Shown one piece after another: positions 26,224 to 33,906 of a stretch of 64,000 bases of DNA (position 1 is the first letter of the stretch; every line of letters starts with the position of its first letter). The notes below the pieces were generated by a model. It searched no databases and was not told the origin of the DNA. It saw only the letters and a list, made by a program, of their open reading frames with translations. The stretch is from Arthrobacter sp. ERGS1:01 (GTDB taxonomy: Bacteria; Actinomycetota; Actinomycetes; Actinomycetales; Micrococcaceae). The position numbers and the translations under genes are program-made. Location: contig NZ_CP012479.1 of the NCBI RefSeq assembly GCF_001281315.1, positions 3,100,001-3,164,000 of the forward strand. Direction: 5' to 3'.

Positions 26224-27065
26224 CTGCAGGCTTCAATGCGCTGCCTTTACCCGGCACACAGGCCCTGATCGACTTGATCCCCTCAACCGCGCATCGGGTC
26301 ATCTACGAGTACATTTACGGCCGCAACGATGATCCGCCCACAATGGTGGAAATCAGAGCACACGCCGCCACCTTCGCGGGTGAAGACCATTCCCAGACCG
26401 ATCGGCGGTTCCGCGATCTCCGGGACGTCTATGGAATTGACGCACCGTGCCGACGCATTAACAAGAAGCCGCGGTACGTCCTTGAAGGGCTACGAGACCA
26501 GACCCATCCCGGAAGAAGGCCAATCTCAGGCAAGCTGAAGGCCCAGGTCCTCCACAGCCAAATATGCGCCATGTGCGGAAAGACGCCGTTGGTGGACAGA
26601 GTAAAACTCGAGGTTGACCACAAACTTCCGCTGGCATGGGGTGGTACGGACGACATTGAGAATCTCCAACCACTCTGTGAAGAGTGCAATCACAACAAAC
26701 AGGATTACTACGCGTCATTCGATGCGTATTCCGACAAAATTCGGGCGGCCGCCTCTCTTCTTGAGCCGCACAAGCGCATCGGCGAAACGCTCAAGGCTTT
26801 CAAGGAAGCTGGTGAACCAGCTCCGTCGGAGGTGGTCGGCTTGATTGCCTGCATGATCCAGTACCAAGAAGACTGGCAGAAGCGTACACGTGAACTGCGA
26901 GAACTCGGCTGGGACTTCAAGATCCGCAAGAAGAAGGAGTACGGGCGAATGCGCAGTTACTACGAACTAACCAAGTGGACGCCGTGGCCGGCAGAACCCA
27001 TCGCTGCCCTTATCAAGCAAATCGAAAAGGACAAGAAGTTAGCCGAACAGCAGATGCCGAGCTAG
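26220..27065 (+). CDS. HNH endonuclease with N-terminal winged-helix region
   Basis: A 281-residue protein. An N-terminal helical region (residues 1-90) looks like a winged helix. The HNH domain spans about residues 105-165: zinc pair Cys116/Cys119, the DHKLPLAWGGTDDIENLQPLC core with Asp133-His134, zinc pair Cys153/Cys156, and NHNK. A C-terminal helical domain follows. Its GTG start overlaps the NaeI-like stop (GTGA), so it belongs to the restriction operon. HNH genes are sometimes second nucleases in R-M loci. Whether this one adds nicking, modification-dependent cutting or control is unknown. Its stop overlaps that of the convergent methyltransferase at a CTAG. Confidence 0.85.
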   Translation: MTAGFNALPLPGTQALIDLIPSTAHRVIYEYIYGRNDDPPTMVEIRAHAATFAGEDHSQTDRRFRDLRDVYGIDAPCRRINKKPRYVLEGLRDQTHPGRRPISGKLKAQVLHSQICAMCGKTPLVDRVKLEVDHKLPLAWGGTDDIENLQPLCEECNHNKQDYYASFDAYSDKIRAAASLLEPHKRIGETLKAFKEAGEPAPSEVVGLIACMIQYQEDWQKRTRELRELGWDFKIRKKKEYGRMRSYYELTKWTPWPAEPIAALIKQIEKDKKLAEQQMPS

Positions 27066-28078
27066 CCCACGGCGCGAAGGTGGCGCTCGCTATCTTCCCA
27101 ATCGTGCTTCTTAGCCGCAGCTTTAACGCCGAGCGCGGTCGCTATTGACGTTCCGATGGCAGTCGCTACAGGCGGCGGGAAGGCATTGCCAATCTGCCGG
27201 TAGACGGAAGTCTTGAGCCCGGAGAACTGCCATTCCGGAGGAAAGCCCTGAATGCGTGCGACCATCTGGTTGGTCAGACGAGGAATGTGGTCGAGCGGCG
27301 TCCCGGGTCCCGGTACGTCGTTGGCAATTCCCTTGCCATCGACGCCTAACTGCAGCCAGCCTGCCTTGGCGCGAGTCGGGCCGAGGTCGGCCCCACCATG
27401 CTTTTTGGAGCCTCCAACCACCGTAGGGGCAACGTTATTTGCGTTGGCTGCCCAAGCCTTCGCACCGGCCCATCCACCGCTCGCCATAAGAGGGAGCAGC
27501 ACCTCGCCGACCGTCGGAGGAGTCCCTTGTGGCGCGGGCCATGCGAACTTCTTGTGATAGCGGTTTTTAACTGCCACCAAGATAAAGCGAGGGCGCAACT
27601 GAGGAACGCCGAATTCACTTGAATAAAACAGCTGCCAATCTGCGTGGTAGCCGAGCTCTTCCAGCTCATCCAGAATCGACTTGCGGTACGTGGCGAACCT
27701 GGCTGACGCCAGCCCTTTCACGTTCTCGAGCATGACGGCGCGCGGGTTGGCTTCTCTGACAAGTCGCAGCGCTTCCGGGAACAGATCGCGCTCGTCATCG
27801 GCGCCGAGCTGCTTGCCAGCCACGCTAAACGGAGGGCAAGGGACACCGCCGGCGAGAAGATCAATCCCTTTGTACTCCCGGCCGTTGATCTCCCGAACAT
27901 CACCATGATGAACGTTCCACGACGGCCTGTTGAGCTTCAGCGTGGCTGCCGCATCCTTGTCGATTTCGACGGCCAAGGCATGGCCAAAGCCAGCACCTTC
28001 CAGGCCAACCGACTGGCCACCTGCGCCAGCGCAGATTTCAAGAGCGGAAAGGGGGGTGGTGGTGTTCATGTCGTCCAT
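27062..28078 (-). CDS. DNA (cytosine-5) methyltransferase, probable cognate of the NaeI-like enzyme
   Basis: A 338-residue C5-cytosine methylase. SAM site EICAGAGGQSVGLEGAGF (motif I), catalytic Cys81 in GGVPCPPFSVAG (motif IV), LENVKG (motif VI) and the C-terminal QIGNAFPPPVATAIG (motif X) are intact. The target-recognition region lies between about residues 190 and 270. It is convergent with the nuclease operon and should protect the host's GCCGGC sites. The start at 28078 is preceded by GAGAAG; ATG 28069 is an alternative. Presence of Vsr next door supports deamination-prone 5-methylcytosine as product. Confidence 0.9.
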   Translation of the reverse strand: MDDMNTTTPLSALEICAGAGGQSVGLEGAGFGHALAVEIDKDAAATLKLNRPSWNVHHGDVREINGREYKGIDLLAGGVPCPPFSVAGKQLGADDERDLFPEALRLVREANPRAVMLENVKGLASARFATYRKSILDELEELGYHADWQLFYSSEFGVPQLRPRFILVAVKNRYHKKFAWPAPQGTPPTVGEVLLPLMASGGWAGAKAWAANANNVAPTVVGGSKKHGGADLGPTRAKAGWLQLGVDGKGIANDVPGPGTPLDHIPRLTNQMVARIQGFPPEWQFSGLKTSVYRQIGNAFPPPVATAIGTSIATALGVKAAAKKHDWEDSERHLRAVG

Positions 28079-28212
28079 CTTCTCATTACAAAGCAGTTAC
28101 TTCGACCTTCTGTGGTGTGTCTCCTACATTGCCACGAGGCACCGACATCGTTGCGAGGAGTCCGCCACATCAAGTAACGCTTCGATCTGCCGAATACTCA
28201 AATCAGCGACCA

Positions 28213-28698
28213 TTAGCCTAGCGGGCGAGGGTCACCTTCACCGGGCCCGGAGTCAAATCCCCCGCCGGTGCTTCGCGCGTCGGCTGCAGTGGGTCCCAGA
28301 AACACGCCGAGAACTCGAAGCAAACCCTCAGCGTCACGGAGCTCGCATTCCCAAACGGTGGCGACGCTCCAGCCATTCGCCTCCAGAACAGCCACGGCGT
28401 GAGCATCGCGATCCAGAGTCCGCTGCCGCTTTGCACCCCAAAAATCCGCGTTCGTTTGCGGACGATGACGACCGTCGGCGCAACTGTGTGAATGCCAGAA
28501 GCAGCCGTTGACGAAGATCACCTTGTGACGGCCACGGAAGACGATGTCCGGCTTGCCCGGCAAATCCTTGGCATGAAGTCGGTATCTGTAGCCCTGGGCA
28601 TACAGCAATCGCCGCACGATCATCTCGGGCTTCGTATCCTTGCTCCGGATACGGGACATAACGAGATGACGCTGCTCCGGAGTCAGCACATCCACCAT
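28213..28698 (-). CDS. vsr: Very short patch repair (Vsr) endonuclease
   Basis: A 161-residue Vsr-type nuclease that nicks next to T:G mismatches formed by deamination of 5-methylcytosine. The N-terminal MSRIRSKDTKPE signature is complete; Asp51 in GKPDIVF and His69 in CFWHSHSC sit at the same positions as the active-site residues of E. coli Vsr. It lies 134 bases upstream of the C5 methylase on the same strand, the standard partnership. The protein continues with a glycine- and proline-rich tail that is not typical, perhaps an extension of no function. Confidence 0.9.
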   Translation of the reverse strand: MVDVLTPEQRHLVMSRIRSKDTKPEMIVRRLLYAQGYRYRLHAKDLPGKPDIVFRGRHKVIFVNGCFWHSHSCADGRHRPQTNADFWGAKRQRTLDRDAHAVAVLEANGWSVATVWECELRDAEGLLRVLGVFLGPTAADARSTGGGFDSGPGEGDPRPLG

Positions 28699-28768
28699 GC
28701 CGTCGATCGTACTCTCCGCGGCGTCAGCCCAACAAGCAAATGTCAGTGCCGTATGTCAGGCTCTTTCC

Positions 28769-29518
28769 ATGACAGATTTCACCCGGGAACCGGGACTCTA
28801 TTACCTTTCATGGAATGAATGGGCCGCCATGGGGGAACAGCGATCTGCTGTCGGATTCCTGGCCAACTGGCTCGAGACCAGTCCTCGGCCAGATAAGTCC
28901 ATACTCGTGAGCCCCAAGAGCTCCGAGGTTGAGGAGCAGACGCTTCCGGGCCTACTGGCATGCTGTCCCGACGCCGAGACCGAATACCTCAGCCAGACCG
29001 TCTCCAAGGTTGCTGCTGGACACTCCGTCATCGCCCTCTATCCCGAGGAAAAGATCGCCGAAAGCATCGTCGACCGGGTCGACCCCACTACTGCCGACCT
29101 TTGCATCACCTTGTGGCCAGGCTTCGACCAGCTCGAAATGTGGCTTGAAGCGCACGGGGCCATCCAGCTGCCGTCGGGTATGCCAGCCGACACCAGCTTC
29201 ATCGAGCGACTGGATCCTGTGGTCCGTGTTGCCATAGCGCGGCCGCATGATGTCATGAGCGAGCACGGAGGCATCCGGAATGGCCGCGGCAAGGACGAAA
29301 TCGTGCAGACACTCCGACTACTCCACAAGAACGGCTATACGTACCGCAGGCATGACCTGCAATTATTTGCCTACCGTCTCGGATACCGACAGCGTGATGT
29401 CGAGCAGCTTGGCACGTACGTGGATAGCATCCGTGAGAATCGTCGTCTTCAGACTGGCCCGGACCGGTTGCGACCAGACATCCTGGATCTCTGGAAGTCC
29501 GAAGCGGAGGACCTGTAG
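28769..29518 (+). CDS. Hypothetical protein in the R-M cluster
   Basis: Not recognised. A 249-residue soluble protein divergent from vsr. The N-terminal half alternates strand and helix (SILVSPKSSEVEEQ, SVIALYPEEKIAESIVDRV, ADLCITLWPGFDQLEMWLE), like a Rossmann-type fold. The C-terminal half, after HGGIRNGRGKDEIVQTLRLLHKNGY, is basic and helical. The 'LWPGFDQLEMWLEAHGA' block and the NGRGKDE stretch are the most conserved-looking parts. The start at 28769 is chosen because upstream codons overlap the vsr promoter area. Location suggests an accessory of the restriction system, unproven. Confidence 0.6.
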   Translation: MTDFTREPGLYYLSWNEWAAMGEQRSAVGFLANWLETSPRPDKSILVSPKSSEVEEQTLPGLLACCPDAETEYLSQTVSKVAAGHSVIALYPEEKIAESIVDRVDPTTADLCITLWPGFDQLEMWLEAHGAIQLPSGMPADTSFIERLDPVVRVAIARPHDVMSEHGGIRNGRGKDEIVQTLRLLHKNGYTYRRHDLQLFAYRLGYRQRDVEQLGTYVDSIRENRRLQTGPDRLRPDILDLWKSEAEDL

Positions 29519-29641
29519 CGGTCAGGACCCCATGATGGCGGTCCATGCCCCCTGCACTTCACTCACAGTTTGCTGGGGCGCACTTCGGTTCATTCGGGAT
29601 CTTGTTACTCTCCATAGACCGACTCGGATTGGAGAATTCCC

Positions 29642-30985
29642 TTGCCACAGGAACACAAGCCTCTCAGCGATTTGCAGTCCAAAGTTTTGAAATGGGTGAA
29701 TGACGGTTGCCCGGATGGCGTCTTCGAAGGCTACTCGCACCGGATATCCGCAAGAGCTTTGGCCGATGACCGCTACATCACTATTACAGGCAAGGGTCCG
29801 ACTTGGGCGGGCAAGATTACTAAGCGCGGTCGAGAAGTCCTTGAAGGAGTTGCTGAGTCGGACAGCCAAGAAGGTGCCGTCCAATCCGAAGCAGACAAAT
29901 TCATCCAGCGACTCGAAACCGGCGGCGGTGTCCACGAAGTCGAAGGCGGCTACCATCTCATCGCGGCCAACGAAGCCCTCATCCGCAGTGTCATGAAATC
30001 AGCGTTGCGGCCAAAGGGCTACAGACTTGAAATTGCCGATGTGGGTTCATGGCAAAAACCAAAACACGAGGCGCGTTGGGTGCGCCATTTCCCTGACGAC
30101 GTCGAGTTGCGGCCAGTTCCTGTCCCGGAAACGGTGGGTAAGTACCATGCGGTCGCCAAGGAGTTTCGCGAACGAAAATCGGGCGTCTCCAAAGAACACG
30201 TTGCCCGTGCATCCAAGCTACTTCATGCGGTGGCGGCGGAAAGTGAGTCCCGCGGTTACGAGGTAGCCGTGCCGTCAAGCCTCGAAAGGCCCACACACCG
30301 GGGAACTAGAACCCTCAACGGCGATATAGCCATTGCCAGCGGCACCACGACCATCGCATTGGAGATTAGGGAACTTCCCCCAAACGCCGGCGCAGCGAGA
30401 CCTTACATCCTTTCCTACAACCATTCAGACAGGTCCAGGAAGCTCGTCGTCAATCCAGATTTCGTCTCAACAGGACGACTTCAGCTGGAATTGACAGAAA
30501 AGTACTCCACCAACGGACGCCCAGAGCGCTATCGCGACGGCAAACGTCAAACGCTCGACCACGTATTGCCCGCGATCCTTCGCGAGCTCGAGATCCAACA
30601 CCTTGAACATGAGTGGAGTAAAGACCAGGCGCGGATCAAGGAGGAAGCGATCAAGCGGCGGTGGGAGGCAGCCATGGAACGTGCTCGGGTAAGAATTCAG
30701 GACCACCACAAAGCCAAACAACTTACAGCCCAGGCCAACACGTGGGCAGAAGTGGGCACGCTCCGCAGGTACGTTGACGCCGTCGAAGTGAAAATAGTCG
30801 AAGAGCAAGACAATGATCTGATTAGGCGCGGACAGGCTTGGCTGGACTGGATGCGCAAGCATATCGACGCTAAAGATCCCCTGTTGAAACCCATCGAGAT
30901 TCCAGTCCTGTTGGAGTATCCCGACGATGACCTGACCCCGTTCCTGGATGGGTGGAGCCCGCATGGACCCCGTGGAGCGAGATAG
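29642..30985 (+). CDS. Hypothetical protein with N-terminal winged-helix-like and C-terminal coiled region
   Basis: Not recognised as a named family. The 447-residue protein begins with TTG after a well-spaced GGAGAA. Residues 1-75 (LQSKVLKWVNDGCPDG ... GRALADDRYITITGKGPTW) look like a small DNA-binding module; residues 80-270 form a mixed domain; about 310-400 is strongly charged and helical (KDQARIKEEAIKRRWEAAMERA), probably a coiled coil. Proteins of this layout occur in actinobacterial accessory regions. It follows the R-M cluster and could be a separate defence gene; no catalytic motif was identified. Confidence 0.6.
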   Translation: MPQEHKPLSDLQSKVLKWVNDGCPDGVFEGYSHRISARALADDRYITITGKGPTWAGKITKRGREVLEGVAESDSQEGAVQSEADKFIQRLETGGGVHEVEGGYHLIAANEALIRSVMKSALRPKGYRLEIADVGSWQKPKHEARWVRHFPDDVELRPVPVPETVGKYHAVAKEFRERKSGVSKEHVARASKLLHAVAAESESRGYEVAVPSSLERPTHRGTRTLNGDIAIASGTTTIALEIRELPPNAGAARPYILSYNHSDRSRKLVVNPDFVSTGRLQLELTEKYSTNGRPERYRDGKRQTLDHVLPAILRELEIQHLEHEWSKDQARIKEEAIKRRWEAAMERARVRIQDHHKAKQLTAQANTWAEVGTLRRYVDAVEVKIVEEQDNDLIRRGQAWLDWMRKHIDAKDPLLKPIEIPVLLEYPDDDLTPFLDGWSPHGPRGAR

Positions 30986-31150
30986 ACAGCTGGCCACCTT
31001 CTGAGGTGTGAGATTCCAATCGACGCTGCCGCGTCGCCAGTCTTGTATCACGCCTCCTCCTGCGACGGGGCACACAGAGTGTCAGTGACTCCTGCTAGCT
31101 TTTGAAATGGCGGACGACTCGCGTCCGGCAACGGCATCGGAGGCAATACC

Positions 31151-31375
31151 ATGGCGAATAAAGGCGTCGAGACTTACCACGAAGACGGCAAGTGGAAGAA
31201 CCGCGTGCAAGGCAACGCCCGCGCGTCAAACACTGCAGAAACCAAGCAGGAGGCCCAAGCAGAGGGGCGCCGCATGGCTAAGCAGCGCGAGGTGGAGCAC
31301 ATTATCAAGAACCTCGACGGAAAAATTGGTGCTCGCAATTCGTATGGCAACGATCCTCACCCGCCGAAGGGCTAA
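31151..31375 (+). CDS. DUF2188 family small protein
   Basis: A 74-residue basic protein that fits DUF2188: VETYHEDGKWKNRVQGN, then a helix of alternating charged residues, and the diagnostic end DGKIGARNSYGNDPHPPKG. GGAGG precedes the ATG at eight bases. Function unknown; members are common on islands and near plasmid genes. Confidence 0.8.
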   Translation: MANKGVETYHEDGKWKNRVQGNARASNTAETKQEAQAEGRRMAKQREVEHIIKNLDGKIGARNSYGNDPHPPKG

Positions 31376-31504
31376 GTGTCCAAGTCATAACAACCTGCAA
31401 GGCAGTATCGCGGCGTCCGCTTGCGGCACGAGTCATCTCGAGCGGACGCCGCGACACTTCGATTCATTAGCGCCGGCAAAGCGTGGCTGTTCAGCGAAGT
31501 TGAG

Positions 31505-32461
31505 CTACCAACCCCACTGTCGACGCGTAGGCACCCTGATGACTGGTATTTCCGATGGTTCAAGCGGCCGGTCCGGGACTGGTCGAACCCTATGGGGCAC
31601 GATGCGTTCACGCTCGTGTTCTTCTTCGAGATGATCGGCCAGCATACTCTTGTGGCTATCTCGCAGGGCATCAATGGCCTGAGCTATCAAGACATCGAGG
31701 CGCCTCGTCTCAGCTTCAGCAGCGACCAAGCGTTCGTGCGCCGTTACCGCCCGATACCCACACCACTGACGGAGTAACTCGTGAACGGGTTTGATGTACT
31801 TCAGATAGTAGTGATATTCCCATTCAGGCGAGGTCGAGCGGTCTTCCTGGCCACGACGTCCTTCATCCTTGCGACCATGCTTGCAATAGTGCCGAATCTT
31901 GGCTTCCTCGGCCATGATGTATTCCAAGATCGGGTCAGGATTCTCCTGACAGACTGCGGCAGCGACGTCGAGGCCACCGGTTGAAGATAAATTGAGAGCT
32001 CCATTAAGTTCAAACCAGGCGTTGCGCTCCTTCGCATCGAATATCGGGCGCCCCATGAGCAATTCGAGGGCTGGAATATCCTTCACCTCGAGTCCATTCC
32101 TAGCCCTGCCTCCAGTGAAAACCTCGGCGACGTCGTCTGGGACAAGGCGCTCATAGACCACGTCGCAGGCAAATTCCTCGACCTCGTCGATGCCCTCTTC
32201 TTCAAGGCGCTGCCAGTTGGCCATCAACTGATCGAAGGTATCGACATCAGCCCACGGCACCCGAAGTCGATTACCAGGTACGGACTGCTTTTGGCCGGCG
32301 CCGACACCGTCGACAAACTCGATCTCTACTCTGACCTTGCGTTTGTCCCGAGTGACATCAAGGACGAGGACTTGCTCTGACGGTGCTTCATCTCGTAGCC
32401 GATATACCCAATACTCCCCTGGGCAGAAGGACAGCTCGTCTGCACCGCTATTCGATTCCAT
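31505..32461 (-). CDS. Hypothetical protein, 318 residues
   Basis: Not recognised. The N-terminal part (residues 8-80: FCPGEYWVYRLRDEAPSEQV and the following beta-rich stretch) resembles a small SH3-like barrel; the middle contains a segment with conserved acidic pairs (DEVEEFACDVVYERLVPDDV); the C-terminal third is helical with a long charged helix (RLVAAEAETRRLDVLIAQAI) and a basic tail. The start at 32461 is chosen because GGAGGG lies upstream and the longer frame has no site. The composition is moderate G+C. Isolated on the minus strand between DUF2188 and the exporter operon. Confidence 0.55.
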   Translation of the reverse strand: MESNSGADELSFCPGEYWVYRLRDEAPSEQVLVLDVTRDKRKVRVEIEFVDGVGAGQKQSVPGNRLRVPWADVDTFDQLMANWQRLEEEGIDEVEEFACDVVYERLVPDDVAEVFTGGRARNGLEVKDIPALELLMGRPIFDAKERNAWFELNGALNLSSTGGLDVAAAVCQENPDPILEYIMAEEAKIRHYCKHGRKDEGRRGQEDRSTSPEWEYHYYLKYIKPVHELLRQWCGYRAVTAHERLVAAEAETRRLDVLIAQAIDALRDSHKSMLADHLEEEHERERIVPHRVRPVPDRPLEPSEIPVIRVPTRRQWGW

Positions 32462-33006
32462 CAAATCGTATCTTCCCTCCGGCCACCCGGCCCCGGGGCT
32501 GCCATGGAACAGACAATCAGCTGCACCCCCGGCACTATATCGGGAGCGCTGCCCCCAGAACTTGTCGGACTTCAAGTGCGGCGCATCAAGAAACGTGGCT
32601 GCGGCACCTGTAAACAACGTGAATTCACCTCTTGGACGAATTGCAATATCACTGACCTCTACGCCGTGGCGACGCTCTCGTTCGGCCTGAGCAATCGACT
32701 TGGTTGTAGTGTTCGCCTTCTAGGTGGACGAGCGAGACTGCCATACGGCACAGGTCGCAACGATTGCCGTGCACATTGACGCAGCAGTCATCGCGACATT
32801 CCTGATGTCCATTTGCTCCGACCGCCAATTTTCCGATGGGCCGCCAACTCGCGCCATAGGCCACTCCGTTGACCTCGACATAACCTCACCCAATCATATC
32901 GTTGCAGGGCTACCCTCGTGCCGTGCCGCCGCATACCGACAATGGTCGTTGAAGATTCGCGATAAATACTGGTGTCGGCAAGGTAGTATAATTTATGAAA
33001 AAACTG
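32462..33006. other. Intergenic stretch, no firm gene
   Basis: A minus-strand frame around 32649-32864 has several cysteines (CCVNVHGNRCDLC) that could be a zinc-ribbon fragment, but there is no start signal or clear family. The rest is A+T-rich and featureless. Confidence 0.35.
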
Positions 33007-33885
33007 CTAGCCGCCAAGGATGCTGCGTCCGCGAACCTCCGCTTTTGCTCGAATTGATTGAATTTGGTTAATATACGGCTCCATATTATGGAGATAGGTC
33101 GTCAAGTATTTCTCGATGACCAAATCTAGCTTCTGGTTAAAATTGACTTTCTCTCTGCATTCTGAATCCACCTCGGCGACAGCGAGAGCCTGATCAGGGT
33201 TATCCTGGGCGAACGCGTAGGCTGCGCCGGGTCCCTCGAGCTCCGGAAAAGGCGTACCTTTGATACAGCCTGCCCATTCGGCGTTAGCTGCCCCTAGATC
33301 ATCGTCGTATGCCGCGGACAGAGTCGCACCATGAATCGAGTCAGTCGCCAAACCAGTTGCCAACATTCCGTCGGCAATCGTTCCATACACCTTCTTAAAC
33401 CCGTCGGCAAAACAACCGCTTCCCGAGATGCTTTTCTCAGTATCGCCGAGCACGGCACTAACTTTTGGACTGTCCGCGGGTCCATATAAAGCCTTGCTAA
33501 GATCAACGTCATTAGCTTCAGTCTGCTCATTTGCACCGAACACACTCTTGGGATACCCGTCCTGCAATGCCTGCTGCTCAGTAATTCTTGGAATTCCCAT
33601 GGCCATGTAAATATCGACCTCAGCAGTTTTCGGTGGAGTAAATGTAAATCCCAACGCTTCTAGGCAATTGCTCGTGGCAAGGGTTCGCGCCTGCTCAGCC
33701 ACAGCGCTGGGATTAGCAAAATCTAGAGCTTTTGCGATGGAATTGGGATCAACCACCTTTGACGCTGGAATAAGGCCGTCCCCCTTGGTTTGCAGATTAC
33801 CGGCAGGCGGTGCAGCCTGAGATGAACACGCAGTCGAAACAAGAGCAGCGAGTAATATAGCGACAACCGAAAATTTACGTGACAT
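33007..33885 (-). CDS. Secreted lipoprotein of the exporter operon
   Basis: A 292-residue predicted lipoprotein: MSRKF, hydrophobic stretch, lipobox LVSTAC with Cys20. The mature part has no recognised domain; it is mostly helical with four cysteines (e.g. ATSNCLEALGF, SGCFADGF, WAGCIKG, SECREKV) that could form two disulfides outside the cell. AAAGGACC precedes the start. It is the third gene of the operon after the adaptor and the ABC exporter. Position suggests an accessory, immunity or sensing role for the exported I36-like protein; this is inference. Confidence 0.75.
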   Translation of the reverse strand: MSRKFSVVAILLAALVSTACSSQAAPPAGNLQTKGDGLIPASKVVDPNSIAKALDFANPSAVAEQARTLATSNCLEALGFTFTPPKTAEVDIYMAMGIPRITEQQALQDGYPKSVFGANEQTEANDVDLSKALYGPADSPKVSAVLGDTEKSISGSGCFADGFKKVYGTIADGMLATGLATDSIHGATLSAAYDDDLGAANAEWAGCIKGTPFPELEGPGAAYAFAQDNPDQALAVAEVDSECREKVNFNQKLDLVIEKYLTTYLHNMEPYINQIQSIRAKAEVRGRSILGG

Positions 33886-33906
33886 TAAATATGGTCCTTT
33901 AATAAT

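Noticed and set aside
32649..32864. Cysteine-rich minus-strand frame as a zinc-ribbon gene
   Set aside because: Spacing of cysteines is irregular, and no start signal is visible.
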